From Spirochaetota bacterium (GTDB taxonomy: Bacteria; Spirochaetota; UBA12135; COTS27): a DNA stretch of 5,993 nt. The notes below the pieces were generated by a model. The model saw only the letters and a program-made list of their open reading frames with translations. It had not been told where the DNA came from and searched no databases. Positions 1-5,934 of this stretch are shown here, one piece after another. Location: NCBI GenBank assembly GCA_030621685.1, contig JAUXHF010000129.1:1-5993 (forward strand). The letters are read 5' to 3'. Numbering within the stretch: position 1 is the first letter of the stretch; each line of letters begins with the position of its first letter. The position numbers and the translations under genes were made by a program.

Positions 1-113
1 CTGGATCTGCCCGTAGGTGCTTCAAGTAAATTGAGGATATCAAATATGCTATCCTCAATTGTTTTCTCTGCTACATATTCTTCTCCAAGCGTTTTTAACA
101 TTATTTCTTGCAT
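1..113 (-). CDS. 5' part of an unidentified protein gene (runs off the left edge)
   Basis: The minus strand reads ATG at 113-111 followed by 37 open codons to the window edge. The peptide begins MQEIMLKTLGEEYVAEKT and continues with an acidic, helix-prone stretch that includes DILNLLEAPTGRS. The start is supported by GGAG nine bases upstream, the best Shine-Dalgarno in the window, and by a promoter-like pair at 160-188. A second in-frame ATG four codons in is a less likely start. I see no signal peptide, membrane segment or known motif in the visible part, and I do not recognise the family. It is transcribed away from the tRNA and is separated from it by a long gene-free stretch, so it is the first gene of its own transcript. 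Confidence 0.6.
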   Translation of the reverse strand, partial: MQEIMLKTLGEEYVAEKTIEDSIFDILNLLEAPTGRS

Positions 114-149
114 GTCTTCTTACTCCAATGTATGATTACTTACTGTGTG

Positions 150-171
150 TATTAGTGAAATATTAGTGAAA
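150..171. repeat. Perfect tandem duplication, 11 bp x 2
   Basis: TATTAGTGAAA occurs at 150-160 and again at 161-171 with no mismatch or spacer. It lies between the ATG of the leftmost gene and its putative -35 box, and it duplicates the -10-like element read on the minus strand. It looks like a recent local duplication by slippage. Confidence 0.85.
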
Positions 172-188
172 AAGATAGGCATTCTTAA
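160..188 (-). promoter_or_regulatory. Candidate sigma-70-type promoter for the leftmost minus-strand gene
   Basis: On the minus strand TTAAGA (188-183, four of six matches to TTGACA) is followed after 17 bases by TAATAT (165-160, four of six matches to TATAAT). Transcription would begin near 153, giving a leader of about 40 bases before the ATG at 113. The -10 box lies inside an 11-bp tandem duplication, so a second -10-like TAATAC sits 11 bases downstream. Motif match and position only. Confidence 0.35.
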
Positions 189-232
189 AAAAGCTATGTA
201 AAAACCATGTGAAAATCACATATTGCTTAGAG

Positions 233-262
233 TTTTTATACCATCTATTTTTATACCATCTA
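233..262. repeat. Perfect tandem duplication, 15 bp x 2
   Basis: TTTTTATACCATCTA occurs at 233-247 and 248-262 without mismatch. It lies in the gene-free stretch about 120 bases upstream of the leftmost gene. No function is evident. It is the second exact head-to-tail duplication within about 110 bases. Confidence 0.85.
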
Positions 263-379
263 TATTACTCCTAAGGTACTTTCTAAAATACAGAAGTGCT
301 TGTATTTATTATAGCCCTTGTACTTCATCCTTACAATGAGACAGAAGCTACTTTGAAATTTATCCCCAAAACAATGTTC

Positions 380-402
380 TTTAGTATGTTTTAGATACTA
401 AA
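380..402. repeat. Perfect stem-loop, 8-bp stem
   Basis: TTTAGTAT (380-387) and ATACTAAA (395-402) are exact reverse complements around a 7-base loop. The stem has only two G-C pairs, and neither side has a proper U-tract, so a factor-independent terminator is unlikely. An operator or chance AT-rich dyad is possible. Confidence 0.5.
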
Positions 403-452
403 AATGTATGTTTTCTTCGCCATGGCTAAAAAATTAGAGTACCTGCTTTATA

Positions 453-473
453 AGATACTTTATCAAAGTATCT
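453..473. repeat. Perfect stem-loop, 9-bp stem with 3-base loop
   Basis: AGATACTTT (453-461) pairs exactly with AAAGTATCT (465-473) around ATC. On the plus strand GTTTTAT follows, giving a weak terminator-like layout, but no plus-strand gene upstream would need it. The stem is AT-rich. The shared GATACT/AGTATC core links it to the stem-loop at 380-402, whose right arm region contains GATACT. Confidence 0.5.
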
Positions 474-498
474 GTTTTATGAGGGGCCTTTTAGCAAA

Positions 499-510
499 AT
501 TGTTAACAAT
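499..510. repeat. 12-bp perfect palindrome
   Basis: ATTGTTAACAAT is its own reverse complement with no spacer. This is the form of a site for a dimeric DNA-binding protein, but no gene it would control starts close by; the tRNA promoter is about 95 bases downstream. Chance is possible in sequence this AT-rich. Confidence 0.45.
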
Positions 511-581
511 AAGCATTTATAACAAAAACAATGTTTTACAGATGAACAAAGCCTTAGGATAAAACAAAGACAAAACAGTAA

Positions 582-610
582 TTTTAGTTAAAAACAAAAA
601 ATATTATAAT
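582..610 (+). promoter_or_regulatory. Candidate promoter of tRNA-Tyr
   Basis: A consensus TATAAT lies at 605-610, preceded by a very A-rich stretch (590-603) that could act as an UP-like element. The -35 position at 17-base spacing (582-587, TTTTAG) is poor. Initiation near 617 would leave a leader of about 38 bases to be trimmed from the tRNA. An alternative -10, TAAAAT at 639-644, would start only a few bases before the tRNA, with a -35 of TTCTTA at 616-621. I cannot choose between them; the exact -10 favours the first. Confidence 0.4.
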
Positions 611-654
611 CTAGTTTCTTATCGCATACTTTCTATGTTAAAATTAGCTATCTT

Positions 655-737
655 GGAGAGATAGCAAAGTGGCCAACTGCACCAGACTGTAAATCTGACG
701 TCTTTCGACTTCGAAGGTTCGAATCCTTCTCTCTCCA
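655..737 (+). tRNA. tRNA-Tyr, anticodon GTA
   Basis: The sequence folds as a class II tRNA. The acceptor stem GGAGAGA (655-661) pairs exactly with TCTCTCC (730-736) and the discriminator A is 737. The D stem is GCA/TGC (664-666, 678-680). The anticodon loop CTGTAAA (687-693) has anticodon GTA at 689-691. The T stem GAAGG/CCTTC (713-717, 725-729) encloses TTCGAAT. The long variable arm at 699-712 is typical of bacterial tRNA-Tyr, and the region from the anticodon to the T arm closely resembles the E. coli gene. The first anticodon-stem pair is a C-A mismatch (682, 698). CCA is not encoded (CTG follows A737), so it would be added after transcription. A T6 run at 741-746 may help end or pause transcription. 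No other tRNA is adjacent. Confidence 0.95.
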
Positions 738-738
738 C

Positions 739-831
739 TGTTTTTTCAAAAACATCCCTAAAGGAAAAGAAAGAGCTAAAGCCGCTGATGTACAGCGCTG
801 GGAGGAGTTTTTAACCGAAAACTTTGGATGA
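739..831 (+). pseudogene. Short coding-like remnant ending at an ATGA overlap
   Basis: The frame ending at TGA 829-831 reads like protein: its last part is AKAADVQRWEEFLTENFG. The TGA overlaps the ATG of the next gene (828-830) as ATGA, the usual layout of two translationally coupled genes. The frame has no ATG, GTG or TTG start, however, and stays open back through the tRNA to a stop at 607-609, so no complete gene can exist here. It may be the 3' end of a gene whose front was lost when the tRNA-flanking region was rearranged, or chance. The family is not recognised. The GGAGGAG at 801-807 falls on its Glu-Glu codons. Confidence 0.3.
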
Positions 832-1247
832 AGAGCATGACAACAAAAAGCAAATCAGATTATAAAATCATAGATTGGGATGAAAAAGCCTGCGAAGAAA
901 AACCACTTCGTTTAACAAGAGTAATAAGCAATTGGGAATTTTCTGGCTCTATGCAAGGCAAGGGATATGCTCAGCTTCTTATAGCGTATACAAAATATAA
1001 CGCCGAAAGCCCCATGGAAAGTATAGCCAGCTACGTTGGGCTTATTCGTTTTGATGGTATTTTGGACGGGGAAAAAGGAAGTTTTGTGCTATCGGATATA
1101 GGCAGTTTTTTGGATAGCACAGCCAGCGGAAAACTTCAGATTGTTAAAGGCTCTGGCAGCCATCAGCTAAAAAATATTAGCGGACATGGCAGCTACAAAG
1201 CTAAAGGCAGAGAAACGCCATCTTTGCAGCTAGAGTATAGCCTTTAA
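828..1247 (+). CDS. DUF3224-like small protein
   Basis: This encodes a 139-residue protein with no signal peptide or membrane segment, so probably cytoplasmic. Residues about 66-139 follow the pattern I know from DUF3224 proteins: a SYVGLIRFDGILDGEKGSF stretch, then a conserved-type IVKGSGSHQLKNISGHGS stretch (105-122) and a final beta strand ending LEYSL. Such proteins are about 130 residues long and are thought to form a small beta barrel related to allene oxide cyclase; no activity is established. Residues 1-30 are charged and look like an extension. The start is uncertain: ATG 828 has no Shine-Dalgarno at normal distance (GGAGGAG at 801-807 is 20 bases away), and ATG 837 is an in-frame alternative. 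It may be coupled to the frame that ends at 831. It converges on the transporter cluster, with 12 bases between stop codons. It is probably transcribed from the tRNA promoter or from an unseen one in 738-827. Confidence 0.7.
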   Translation: MKSMTTKSKSDYKIIDWDEKACEEKPLRLTRVISNWEFSGSMQGKGYAQLLIAYTKYNAESPMESIASYVGLIRFDGILDGEKGSFVLSDIGSFLDSTASGKLQIVKGSGSHQLKNISGHGSYKAKGRETPSLQLEYSL

Positions 1248-1278
1248 TTCGGCTTCAGGCTAGGCTAGCTTTCTTTTT
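1238..1278 (+). terminator. Weak terminator-like hairpin between convergent genes
   Basis: TAGCCT (1238-1243) can pair with AGGCTA (1257-1262) around a 13-base loop. TTTCTTTTT follows at 1270-1278 on the plus strand. The stem spans the stop codon of the DUF3224-like gene and the last codon of the minus-strand ATPase gene. The stem is short and the T-rich run lies seven bases beyond it, so this is a poor intrinsic terminator. On the minus strand no T-run follows. Confidence 0.25.
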
Positions 1279-2318
1279 CCGGTTTGCATATCAAAAATAT
1301 GGCAGCTAGAAACCGGTATGTGTATGTTCACAATATCTCCGATAGCAGCTTTAAAGTTTTTAGAAGCCTTTATGCTAACAAGAGTGTTTTGAATCTTGAT
1401 GCTGAGCATGGTGCAATTGCCCAGCAACTCGTAGCTGAAAATGCTTGAGCTGAGCTGGCTTGATTTTGAGTCACTTGCTAACTCAGAATCTTCAGCACGA
1501 AAGCCAAGATAGACAGCTTCGCTTATATTTTTTTGCAATCCTTCAATGCGCATTCCATCACTGTTAAAAACACCATCATGAATTTCTCCTTTCACGATAT
1601 TCATGGGCGGCGAGCCAATAAACCCAGCCACAAAAATATTTGTCGGATTATTATAAATTTCTATGGGACTGCCAATTTGTTGAATTTCACCTTTGTCCAT
1701 GACTACTATTCTATCGGCTAAAGTCATAGCTTCAATTTGATCATGGGTAACATATATTGTGGTTACCTGTAGTTCATGTTGAAGGTTCTTCAATTGGGCT
1801 CTGGTAGAAATCCTTAGTTTGGCATCTAAGTTAGAGAGCGGCTCATCCATTAAAAAGACTTTAGGCTCACGCACGATAGCACGTGCTAAGGCCACCCGTT
1901 GTCTTTGGCCGCCAGAAAGTTCTTTGGGTTTACGGCTAAGCAAGCTTTCTAGTTCCACCATAGCAGCCGCCTTGCGAATTCTTTTGTCATGGCTTTCTTT
2001 AGGTATCTTTCTTACTTTTAGCGGAAAGCAGATGTTGTCATACACCGAAAGATGCGGATAAAGCCCATAGTTTTGAAATACCATGGCAATGTTCCTGTCC
2101 TTAGGCTCAAGGTTGTTTACCAAGATGTCATCAATGAAAATCTCTCCGGAGCTGGGGTCTTCTAAGCCGGCTATCATCCGCAGGGTCGTTGTTTTTCCGC
2201 AGCCAGAGGGCCCAAGAAATACAATGAATTCACGGTCATTAACTTCTAAATTGTAGTCCTTCACGCCATAAATTGACTGCCATTTTTTGTTAATATTTTT
2301 TAAGCTGACGCTGGCCAT
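1260..2318 (-). CDS. ugpC: Sugar-type ABC transporter ATPase (MalK/UgpC/MsmX family)
   Basis: This 352-residue protein has the length and layout of the carbohydrate-importer ATPases. It shows Walker A GPSGCGKT (36-43), Q-loop Gln82, signature LSGGQRQR (134-141), Walker B VFLMDEP with catalytic Glu159, and the switch His192. A linker FIGSPPMN (233-240) leads into a C-terminal TOBE-type domain (about 241-352) containing LGFRAED (271-277), the equivalent of the family's G-x-R-P-E motif. All ATPase residues are intact. In this family the protein forms a homodimer under two sugar permeases, and some members (MsmX, MsmK) serve several importers. No sugar permease or sugar-binding protein is in the window. 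It lies 57 bases after the fused peptide ATPase and could share its transcript. No clear Shine-Dalgarno precedes the ATG; the bases before it are a GATA-type repeat. ATPase call certain; ugpC rather than malK or msmX is by resemblance only. Confidence 0.9.
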   Translation of the reverse strand: MASVSLKNINKKWQSIYGVKDYNLEVNDREFIVFLGPSGCGKTTTLRMIAGLEDPSSGEIFIDDILVNNLEPKDRNIAMVFQNYGLYPHLSVYDNICFPLKVRKIPKESHDKRIRKAAAMVELESLLSRKPKELSGGQRQRVALARAIVREPKVFLMDEPLSNLDAKLRISTRAQLKNLQHELQVTTIYVTHDQIEAMTLADRIVVMDKGEIQQIGSPIEIYNNPTNIFVAGFIGSPPMNIVKGEIHDGVFNSDGMRIEGLQKNISEAVYLGFRAEDSELASDSKSSQLSSSIFSYELLGNCTMLSIKIQNTLVSIKASKNFKAAIGDIVNIHIPVSSCHIFDMQTGKRKLA

Positions 2319-2375
2319 ATATACTATCTATCTACTCTTTGTTTTGAAAGGCCTTATTGTATGGGCTGGTTTTTG

Positions 2376-3974
2376 TTAAAAGTCTTCTAAGCTGAGAAAA
2401 GCTTTTTTGGACTTTCCTATCTTTATAGATTCCAGAACTTCGCCGTTTTTCATAATAATTACGTCATCGGACATAGCCCGGACTACGTCTAGATCGTGAC
2501 TGATAAACAAATAAGTTAAGCCGTATTTTTTTTGAAGATCTCGGAGTAAATTCAGCACTTGAACCTGAACATTTCTATCTAGGGCCGAGGTTGGCTCATC
2601 TAATAACAAGAATTTTGGCCGTAGCACAATGGCTCTAGCAATGGCAATTCGCTGGCGCTGTCCGCCTGAAAACTCATGGGGGAAGCGCCCTAGCATATCT
2701 AAATTCAAAGCAACATCTAACAAGACATGTTCTATTCTTTCTTGTTTTTCCGCTTTACTAAGTTTGCTGAAGTGGATATCAAGGCCCTCGCGAATAATGC
2801 CATCTACGGTCATACGCGGGGAAAGCGAACCAAAGGGATCTTGAAAGACTACTTGAATATCTTTGCGTAATCGGCGCATTTCCTCGGAGGATATTTTATT
2901 AATATCCTTGCCATCAAAAAACAAGGATTGCATGCTAACTGTGTTTTTATGTAGCAGTTTTAATATGGCTTTACCAAGCGTAGATTTCCCCGACCCCGAC
3001 TCGCCCACGATGCCTAAGGTCTGCCCTTGCTTCAAGCAAATAGAGACATCTTTGACCGCTTTTAGAGTGGAAAGAGAGCGGCCAAAGAAAGAGCGTTTTA
3101 AGGGAAATTCAACTTGAACCTTAGCGACTTCTAAGATGGTTTTGGCATCTTTTTCATAGGGCTGTTTATGACCTTTAATATGGCTATCTAAAAGGAGTTT
3201 TGTATAGGGATGCTTAGGCCTCCGTAGCACTTGCTCTTTATCGCCACTTTCTACAATTTGGCCGTCTTTCATAACAGAGACTCGGTCAGCAATTTTTTCG
3301 ACAGCACTAAGGTCATGTGTGATAAACAAAATAGCCATGCCGAATTTCCGCTGCAGATCTATGAGCAGCTGCAGGATTTGATTTTGTACGCTTATGTCTA
3401 AGGCGCTTGTGGGTTCATCGGCAATAAGGATATCAGGGTTATTGATGAGGGCCATGGCAATAATGACACGCTGGCGCTGCCCGCCAGAAAGCTCATAGGG
3501 ATAGGCATGCATTCTCTCGGCAGCACGAGCAACGCGGGTTATTTCTAAAAGCTCCAAGACTCTTGCCTTAGCCTTGCTCTGGCTTAAACCCGGATTATGC
3601 AAAAACAAACCCTCGGCTACTTGTGCGCCGATGCTTTGCAAGGGATTAAGCGCGGTCATCGGTTCTTGGAAAATCATAGATATGCCATTACCACGAATTT
3701 TGTACAACTCTTTTTTAGAAAGGGTTATTAAGTCTTTGCCACGAAATATAATAGAACCCTTAGGATGCCTTGCCATAGGATAAGGCAAAAGCTGCAGAAC
3801 AGACATCGCCGAAATAGATTTGCCCGAGCCGGATTCGCCTAAGAGGGCTAAAGTCTCTCCTTTGTGAATTTCAAAACTTACATCACGCAGGGCATGCGTA
3901 ACGCCTTCTGGCAGATGGAAATCTATAGATAAGCCTCTTACGCTTAGAATGGGCTGCTTGCTACTTTCTTTCAT
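2376..3974 (-). CDS. Fused two-domain oligopeptide ABC transporter ATPase (OppD-OppF / YejF type)
   Basis: This 532-residue protein joins the two ATPases of a peptide importer. Domain 1 (about 8-265) has Walker A GESGSGKS (46-53), Q-loop Gln103, signature LSGGQRQR (162-169), Walker B with Asp186-Glu187 and switch His220, and ends in the peptide-importer motif HPYTKLLL (255-262). Domain 2 (about 279-532) has Walker A GESGSGKS (324-331), Gln378, signature FSGGQRQR (435-442), Asp459-Glu460 and His493. Both sites look catalytically complete. Length and order match YejF (about 530 residues), and the second half resembles YejF closely, while the permeases upstream are Opp-like. Domain 2 ends about 20 residues after GEVLES without the P-x-x-YT motif of domain 1, a short tail. 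The gene starts 103 bases after oppC and has no visible Shine-Dalgarno. The protein would sit on the inner face of the membrane and power OppB/OppC. Confidence 0.93.
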   Translation of the reverse strand: MKESSKQPILSVRGLSIDFHLPEGVTHALRDVSFEIHKGETLALLGESGSGKSISAMSVLQLLPYPMARHPKGSIIFRGKDLITLSKKELYKIRGNGISMIFQEPMTALNPLQSIGAQVAEGLFLHNPGLSQSKAKARVLELLEITRVARAAERMHAYPYELSGGQRQRVIIAMALINNPDILIADEPTSALDISVQNQILQLLIDLQRKFGMAILFITHDLSAVEKIADRVSVMKDGQIVESGDKEQVLRRPKHPYTKLLLDSHIKGHKQPYEKDAKTILEVAKVQVEFPLKRSFFGRSLSTLKAVKDVSICLKQGQTLGIVGESGSGKSTLGKAILKLLHKNTVSMQSLFFDGKDINKISSEEMRRLRKDIQVVFQDPFGSLSPRMTVDGIIREGLDIHFSKLSKAEKQERIEHVLLDVALNLDMLGRFPHEFSGGQRQRIAIARAIVLRPKFLLLDEPTSALDRNVQVQVLNLLRDLQKKYGLTYLFISHDLDVVRAMSDDVIIMKNGEVLESIKIGKSKKAFLSLEDF

Positions 3975-4077
3975 GGCTATTTTTGTATATCTTTAAGCTA
4001 ACGTAAGAATATCTTTGTATGCCTTAATCTTAAAGCAGGAGTATCGCCCTAGCATGACTTTTCATAGCCTCATCGCT

Positions 4078-4962
4078 TCAATGTGTTTTCGGGTCGAAAG
4101 CATCACGCAAGCCATCGCCTAAGAAATTGAAAGCGAAAATACAAATAACAAGAAATAAAGAGGGAAAGAGCAGCATCCAAGGGGCAACTTCCATAAGATC
4201 GACGCCCTCTGCAATAAGCAGGCCCCAGCTGGTTTGAGGTTCTTGTACGCCCAGCCCTAAGAAACTAATAAAAGATTCAATAATAATAACTTTGGGAATG
4301 GTGAGGGTAACATAGATAACTACGGGGCTAATCACATTGGGGATGATATGACGCCATACTATATTTATTTGTTTTACACCTAAAGCCTCTGCGGCGACAA
4401 CAAACTCACGATGTTTTAAGGCTAAAGTCTGCCCGCGCACAATTCTGGCCATATCCAGCCACTCCACCAAGCCAATACCTATATAAATTAAGAAAATAGA
4501 GCGTCCAAAAACAACAACAAGAAGAATGACAATAAACATAAAAGGCAAAGAATAAAGAATGTCCACGAAACGCATCATCACGGCATCGGTTCTTCCTCCC
4601 CAAAACCCCGAGATAGCCCCGTAGGCCACGCCGATAACTAAGGAGACAAAGGTGGCGACTACGGCTACAGAAAGTGAAATTCTTCCTCCAAAAAGCGTTC
4701 GCACGAGCAGATCACGGCCGTTGGCATCGGTGCCAAAAAAAAGCCAATTATCTGTGGTGGGGGCTGCTTGGATGTAATCCCAGTAAATGGTATCCAGATC
4801 ATTTGGTAAGAAAATAGGTCCAAAAATAGAAAGAAACGAAATAACGCCAAGAACAAGCATAGAGACCAGCGCTGCTTTGTTTTGAAACAAGCTGCGAAAG
4901 CCTTTTTTAGTAAGACTCTCCCCTTTCGAGCTTAGCTTTTTTGTAGTTTGTATTTCTTCCAT
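4078..4962 (-). CDS. oppC: Oligopeptide ABC transporter permease OppC
   Basis: This 294-residue inner-membrane protein is close in length to E. coli OppC (302) and resembles it along its length. A charged cytoplasmic N-terminus precedes the first membrane segment (about 31-52). Next come the periplasmic stretch with FGTDANGRDLLVR (76-88), then segments near 93-116 and 133-163, the ATPase-coupling EAA loop (about 178-199, with the pattern AEALG...H195-I-I-P-N), and segments near 202-222 and 258-280. It ends LGDGLRDAFDPKTH, the usual OppC tail. It would pair with OppB to form the peptide channel. One base separates its ATG from the oppB stop codon, so translation is probably coupled; the only Shine-Dalgarno-like bases are a weak GGA inside the oppB end. 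No defect is seen. Confidence 0.95.
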   Translation of the reverse strand: MEEIQTTKKLSSKGESLTKKGFRSLFQNKAALVSMLVLGVISFLSIFGPIFLPNDLDTIYWDYIQAAPTTDNWLFFGTDANGRDLLVRTLFGGRISLSVAVVATFVSLVIGVAYGAISGFWGGRTDAVMMRFVDILYSLPFMFIVILLVVVFGRSIFLIYIGIGLVEWLDMARIVRGQTLALKHREFVVAAEALGVKQINIVWRHIIPNVISPVVIYVTLTIPKVIIIESFISFLGLGVQEPQTSWGLLIAEGVDLMEVAPWMLLFPSLFLVICIFAFNFLGDGLRDAFDPKTH

Positions 4963-4963
4963 A

Positions 4964-5899
4964 TTAAGAATCCAAGCGTATCCTAGGGTCTAAAAAGCCA
5001 TAGAGAATGTCTACGAGTAAATTAAAAACTATTATTAACGTGCTATAAAATACAACCGTGCCCATGACCAAAGGATAGTCACGGCCTAAGGCTGCTTGAA
5101 TAAAGTATCTGCCAATACCGGGGAGGCCAAAGATAATTTCTATTACTAAGGAACCAGTTACAATGCCTACAGTAGCCGGTCCTAAGTACGAAACAACGGG
5201 TATCATCGTGGCTTTCATGGCATGACGCCAAACAACAAGATGTTCCTTCAGGCCCTTGGCTCTAGCCGTATTAATATGGTTTGCCCCCAGGGCTTCTATC
5301 ATAGAGCCTCTGGTAAGCCGAGCGATGCTGCCCATGTAGGCTGTGCCTAACGTGAATATGGGCAAGGCTAAGTTAGCGAAGCCTCCTTCTCCCCAGCCAC
5401 CTGCTGGTAGCCATCTCAGCCATATGGCAAATATCAACACTAAAATAGGCGCTAAGACAAAGTTAGGCACGGCTACGCCAAACATGGCAACTGTCATGGC
5501 CATGTAATCCGTTTTCGAATTTCTTCGAATAGCCGCTAGCGAGCCAAGGAAAACACCACCAACAAAGGCTAGGATTAATGAGTAAAAACCTATGATAAAA
5601 GAAAAAGGTAGACCATCTATAAGAAGCTCGCTTACCGTAAAATCCCGATAATTATAAGAGAGGCCCAAGTCTCCTTGGAAAATGCCCAGCACATAATCAA
5701 AGTATTGCTGATATACGGGCTTATCAAGATCGTAGTAAGCACGAAGGTTAGCCTCCACTTCTTTAGGAAGCTGGCGTTCTTGATCGAAGGGGCCTCCTGG
5801 TGCCAATCGAATTAAGAAAAACGAAAGGGTTATCACCAACAAGAAAGTTGGCAAAGATTGTAAAATTCGTTTGGCTATAAAACTAAAGTATTGTTTCAT
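4964..5899 (-). CDS. oppB: Oligopeptide ABC transporter permease OppB
   Basis: This 311-residue inner-membrane protein matches OppB (about 306 residues) from end to end. The first membrane segment is at about 12-31, followed by RLAPGGPFDQER (31-42), the OppB N-terminal signature. Further segments lie near 98-122, 131-160, 175-190, 231-255 and 277-300. The EAA coupling loop is INTARAKGLKEHLVVWRHAM (209-228). The stretch FGLPGIGRYFIQAALGRDYP (257-276) and the end DILYGFLDPRIR are typical. It forms the channel with OppC; the binding protein OppA is not in the window and may be encoded just beyond the right edge. The ATG follows a run of eight T's, with only GAGCAG as a weak Shine-Dalgarno. A strong stem-loop lies in the leader, 35 bases upstream of the start. 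Confidence 0.95.
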   Translation of the reverse strand: MKQYFSFIAKRILQSLPTFLLVITLSFFLIRLAPGGPFDQERQLPKEVEANLRAYYDLDKPVYQQYFDYVLGIFQGDLGLSYNYRDFTVSELLIDGLPFSFIIGFYSLILAFVGGVFLGSLAAIRRNSKTDYMAMTVAMFGVAVPNFVLAPILVLIFAIWLRWLPAGGWGEGGFANLALPIFTLGTAYMGSIARLTRGSMIEALGANHINTARAKGLKEHLVVWRHAMKATMIPVVSYLGPATVGIVTGSLVIEIIFGLPGIGRYFIQAALGRDYPLVMGTVVFYSTLIIVFNLLVDILYGFLDPRIRLDS

Positions 5900-5934
5900 A
5901 AAAAAAACTGCTCAAAACTCTAGGCTGAAAATCT

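Larger units (their letters stand above)
114..654. other. Gene-free stretch between the leftmost gene and tRNA-Tyr
   Basis: About 540 bases contain no ORF with a convincing start. They hold the promoter and tandem repeats listed separately, two perfect stem-loops (380-402 and 453-473), a 12-bp palindrome (499-510), a small inverted repeat AAAACA-A-TGTTTT (525-537), and an A-rich run leading into the tRNA promoter. The 11-mer AAAACAATGTT occurs at 368-378 and again at 525-535. The longest plus-strand frame opened by an ATG that I found, 404-562 (52 codons), has no Shine-Dalgarno and overlaps a stem-loop, so I do not call it a gene. Confidence 0.6.

Noticed and set aside
360..368. DnaA-box-like TTATCCCCA (one mismatch to TTATCCACA)
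   Set aside because: I found only this one copy, with no dnaA, dnaN or other origin-linked gene nearby, so no support for an origin.
404..562. Plus-strand frame of 52 codons (MYVFFAMAKK...) in the gene-free stretch
   Set aside because: No Shine-Dalgarno, AT-rich chance composition, overlap with a perfect stem-loop, and no recognisable family.
801..807. GGAGGAG as ribosome binding site for the 828 gene
   Set aside because: It is 20 bases from ATG 828 and no start codon in that frame lies at normal distance; it may simply encode Glu-Glu of the upstream remnant.
2356..2361. TACAAT (minus strand) as -10 of an internal promoter for the sugar ATPase
   Set aside because: No acceptable -35 at 16-18 bases; the only TTAACA lies just 13 bases upstream.
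1533..3783. Plus-strand open frames inside the two ATPase genes (1533-1721, 1819-2061, 2629-2844, 2863-3117, 3574-3783)
   Set aside because: They are antisense to clearly conserved ABC ATPase genes and have no protein-like motifs of their own.
4406..4856. Minus-strand frames at 4406-4603 and 4665-4856
   Set aside because: They lie inside oppC in another frame; oppC is conserved along its whole length.
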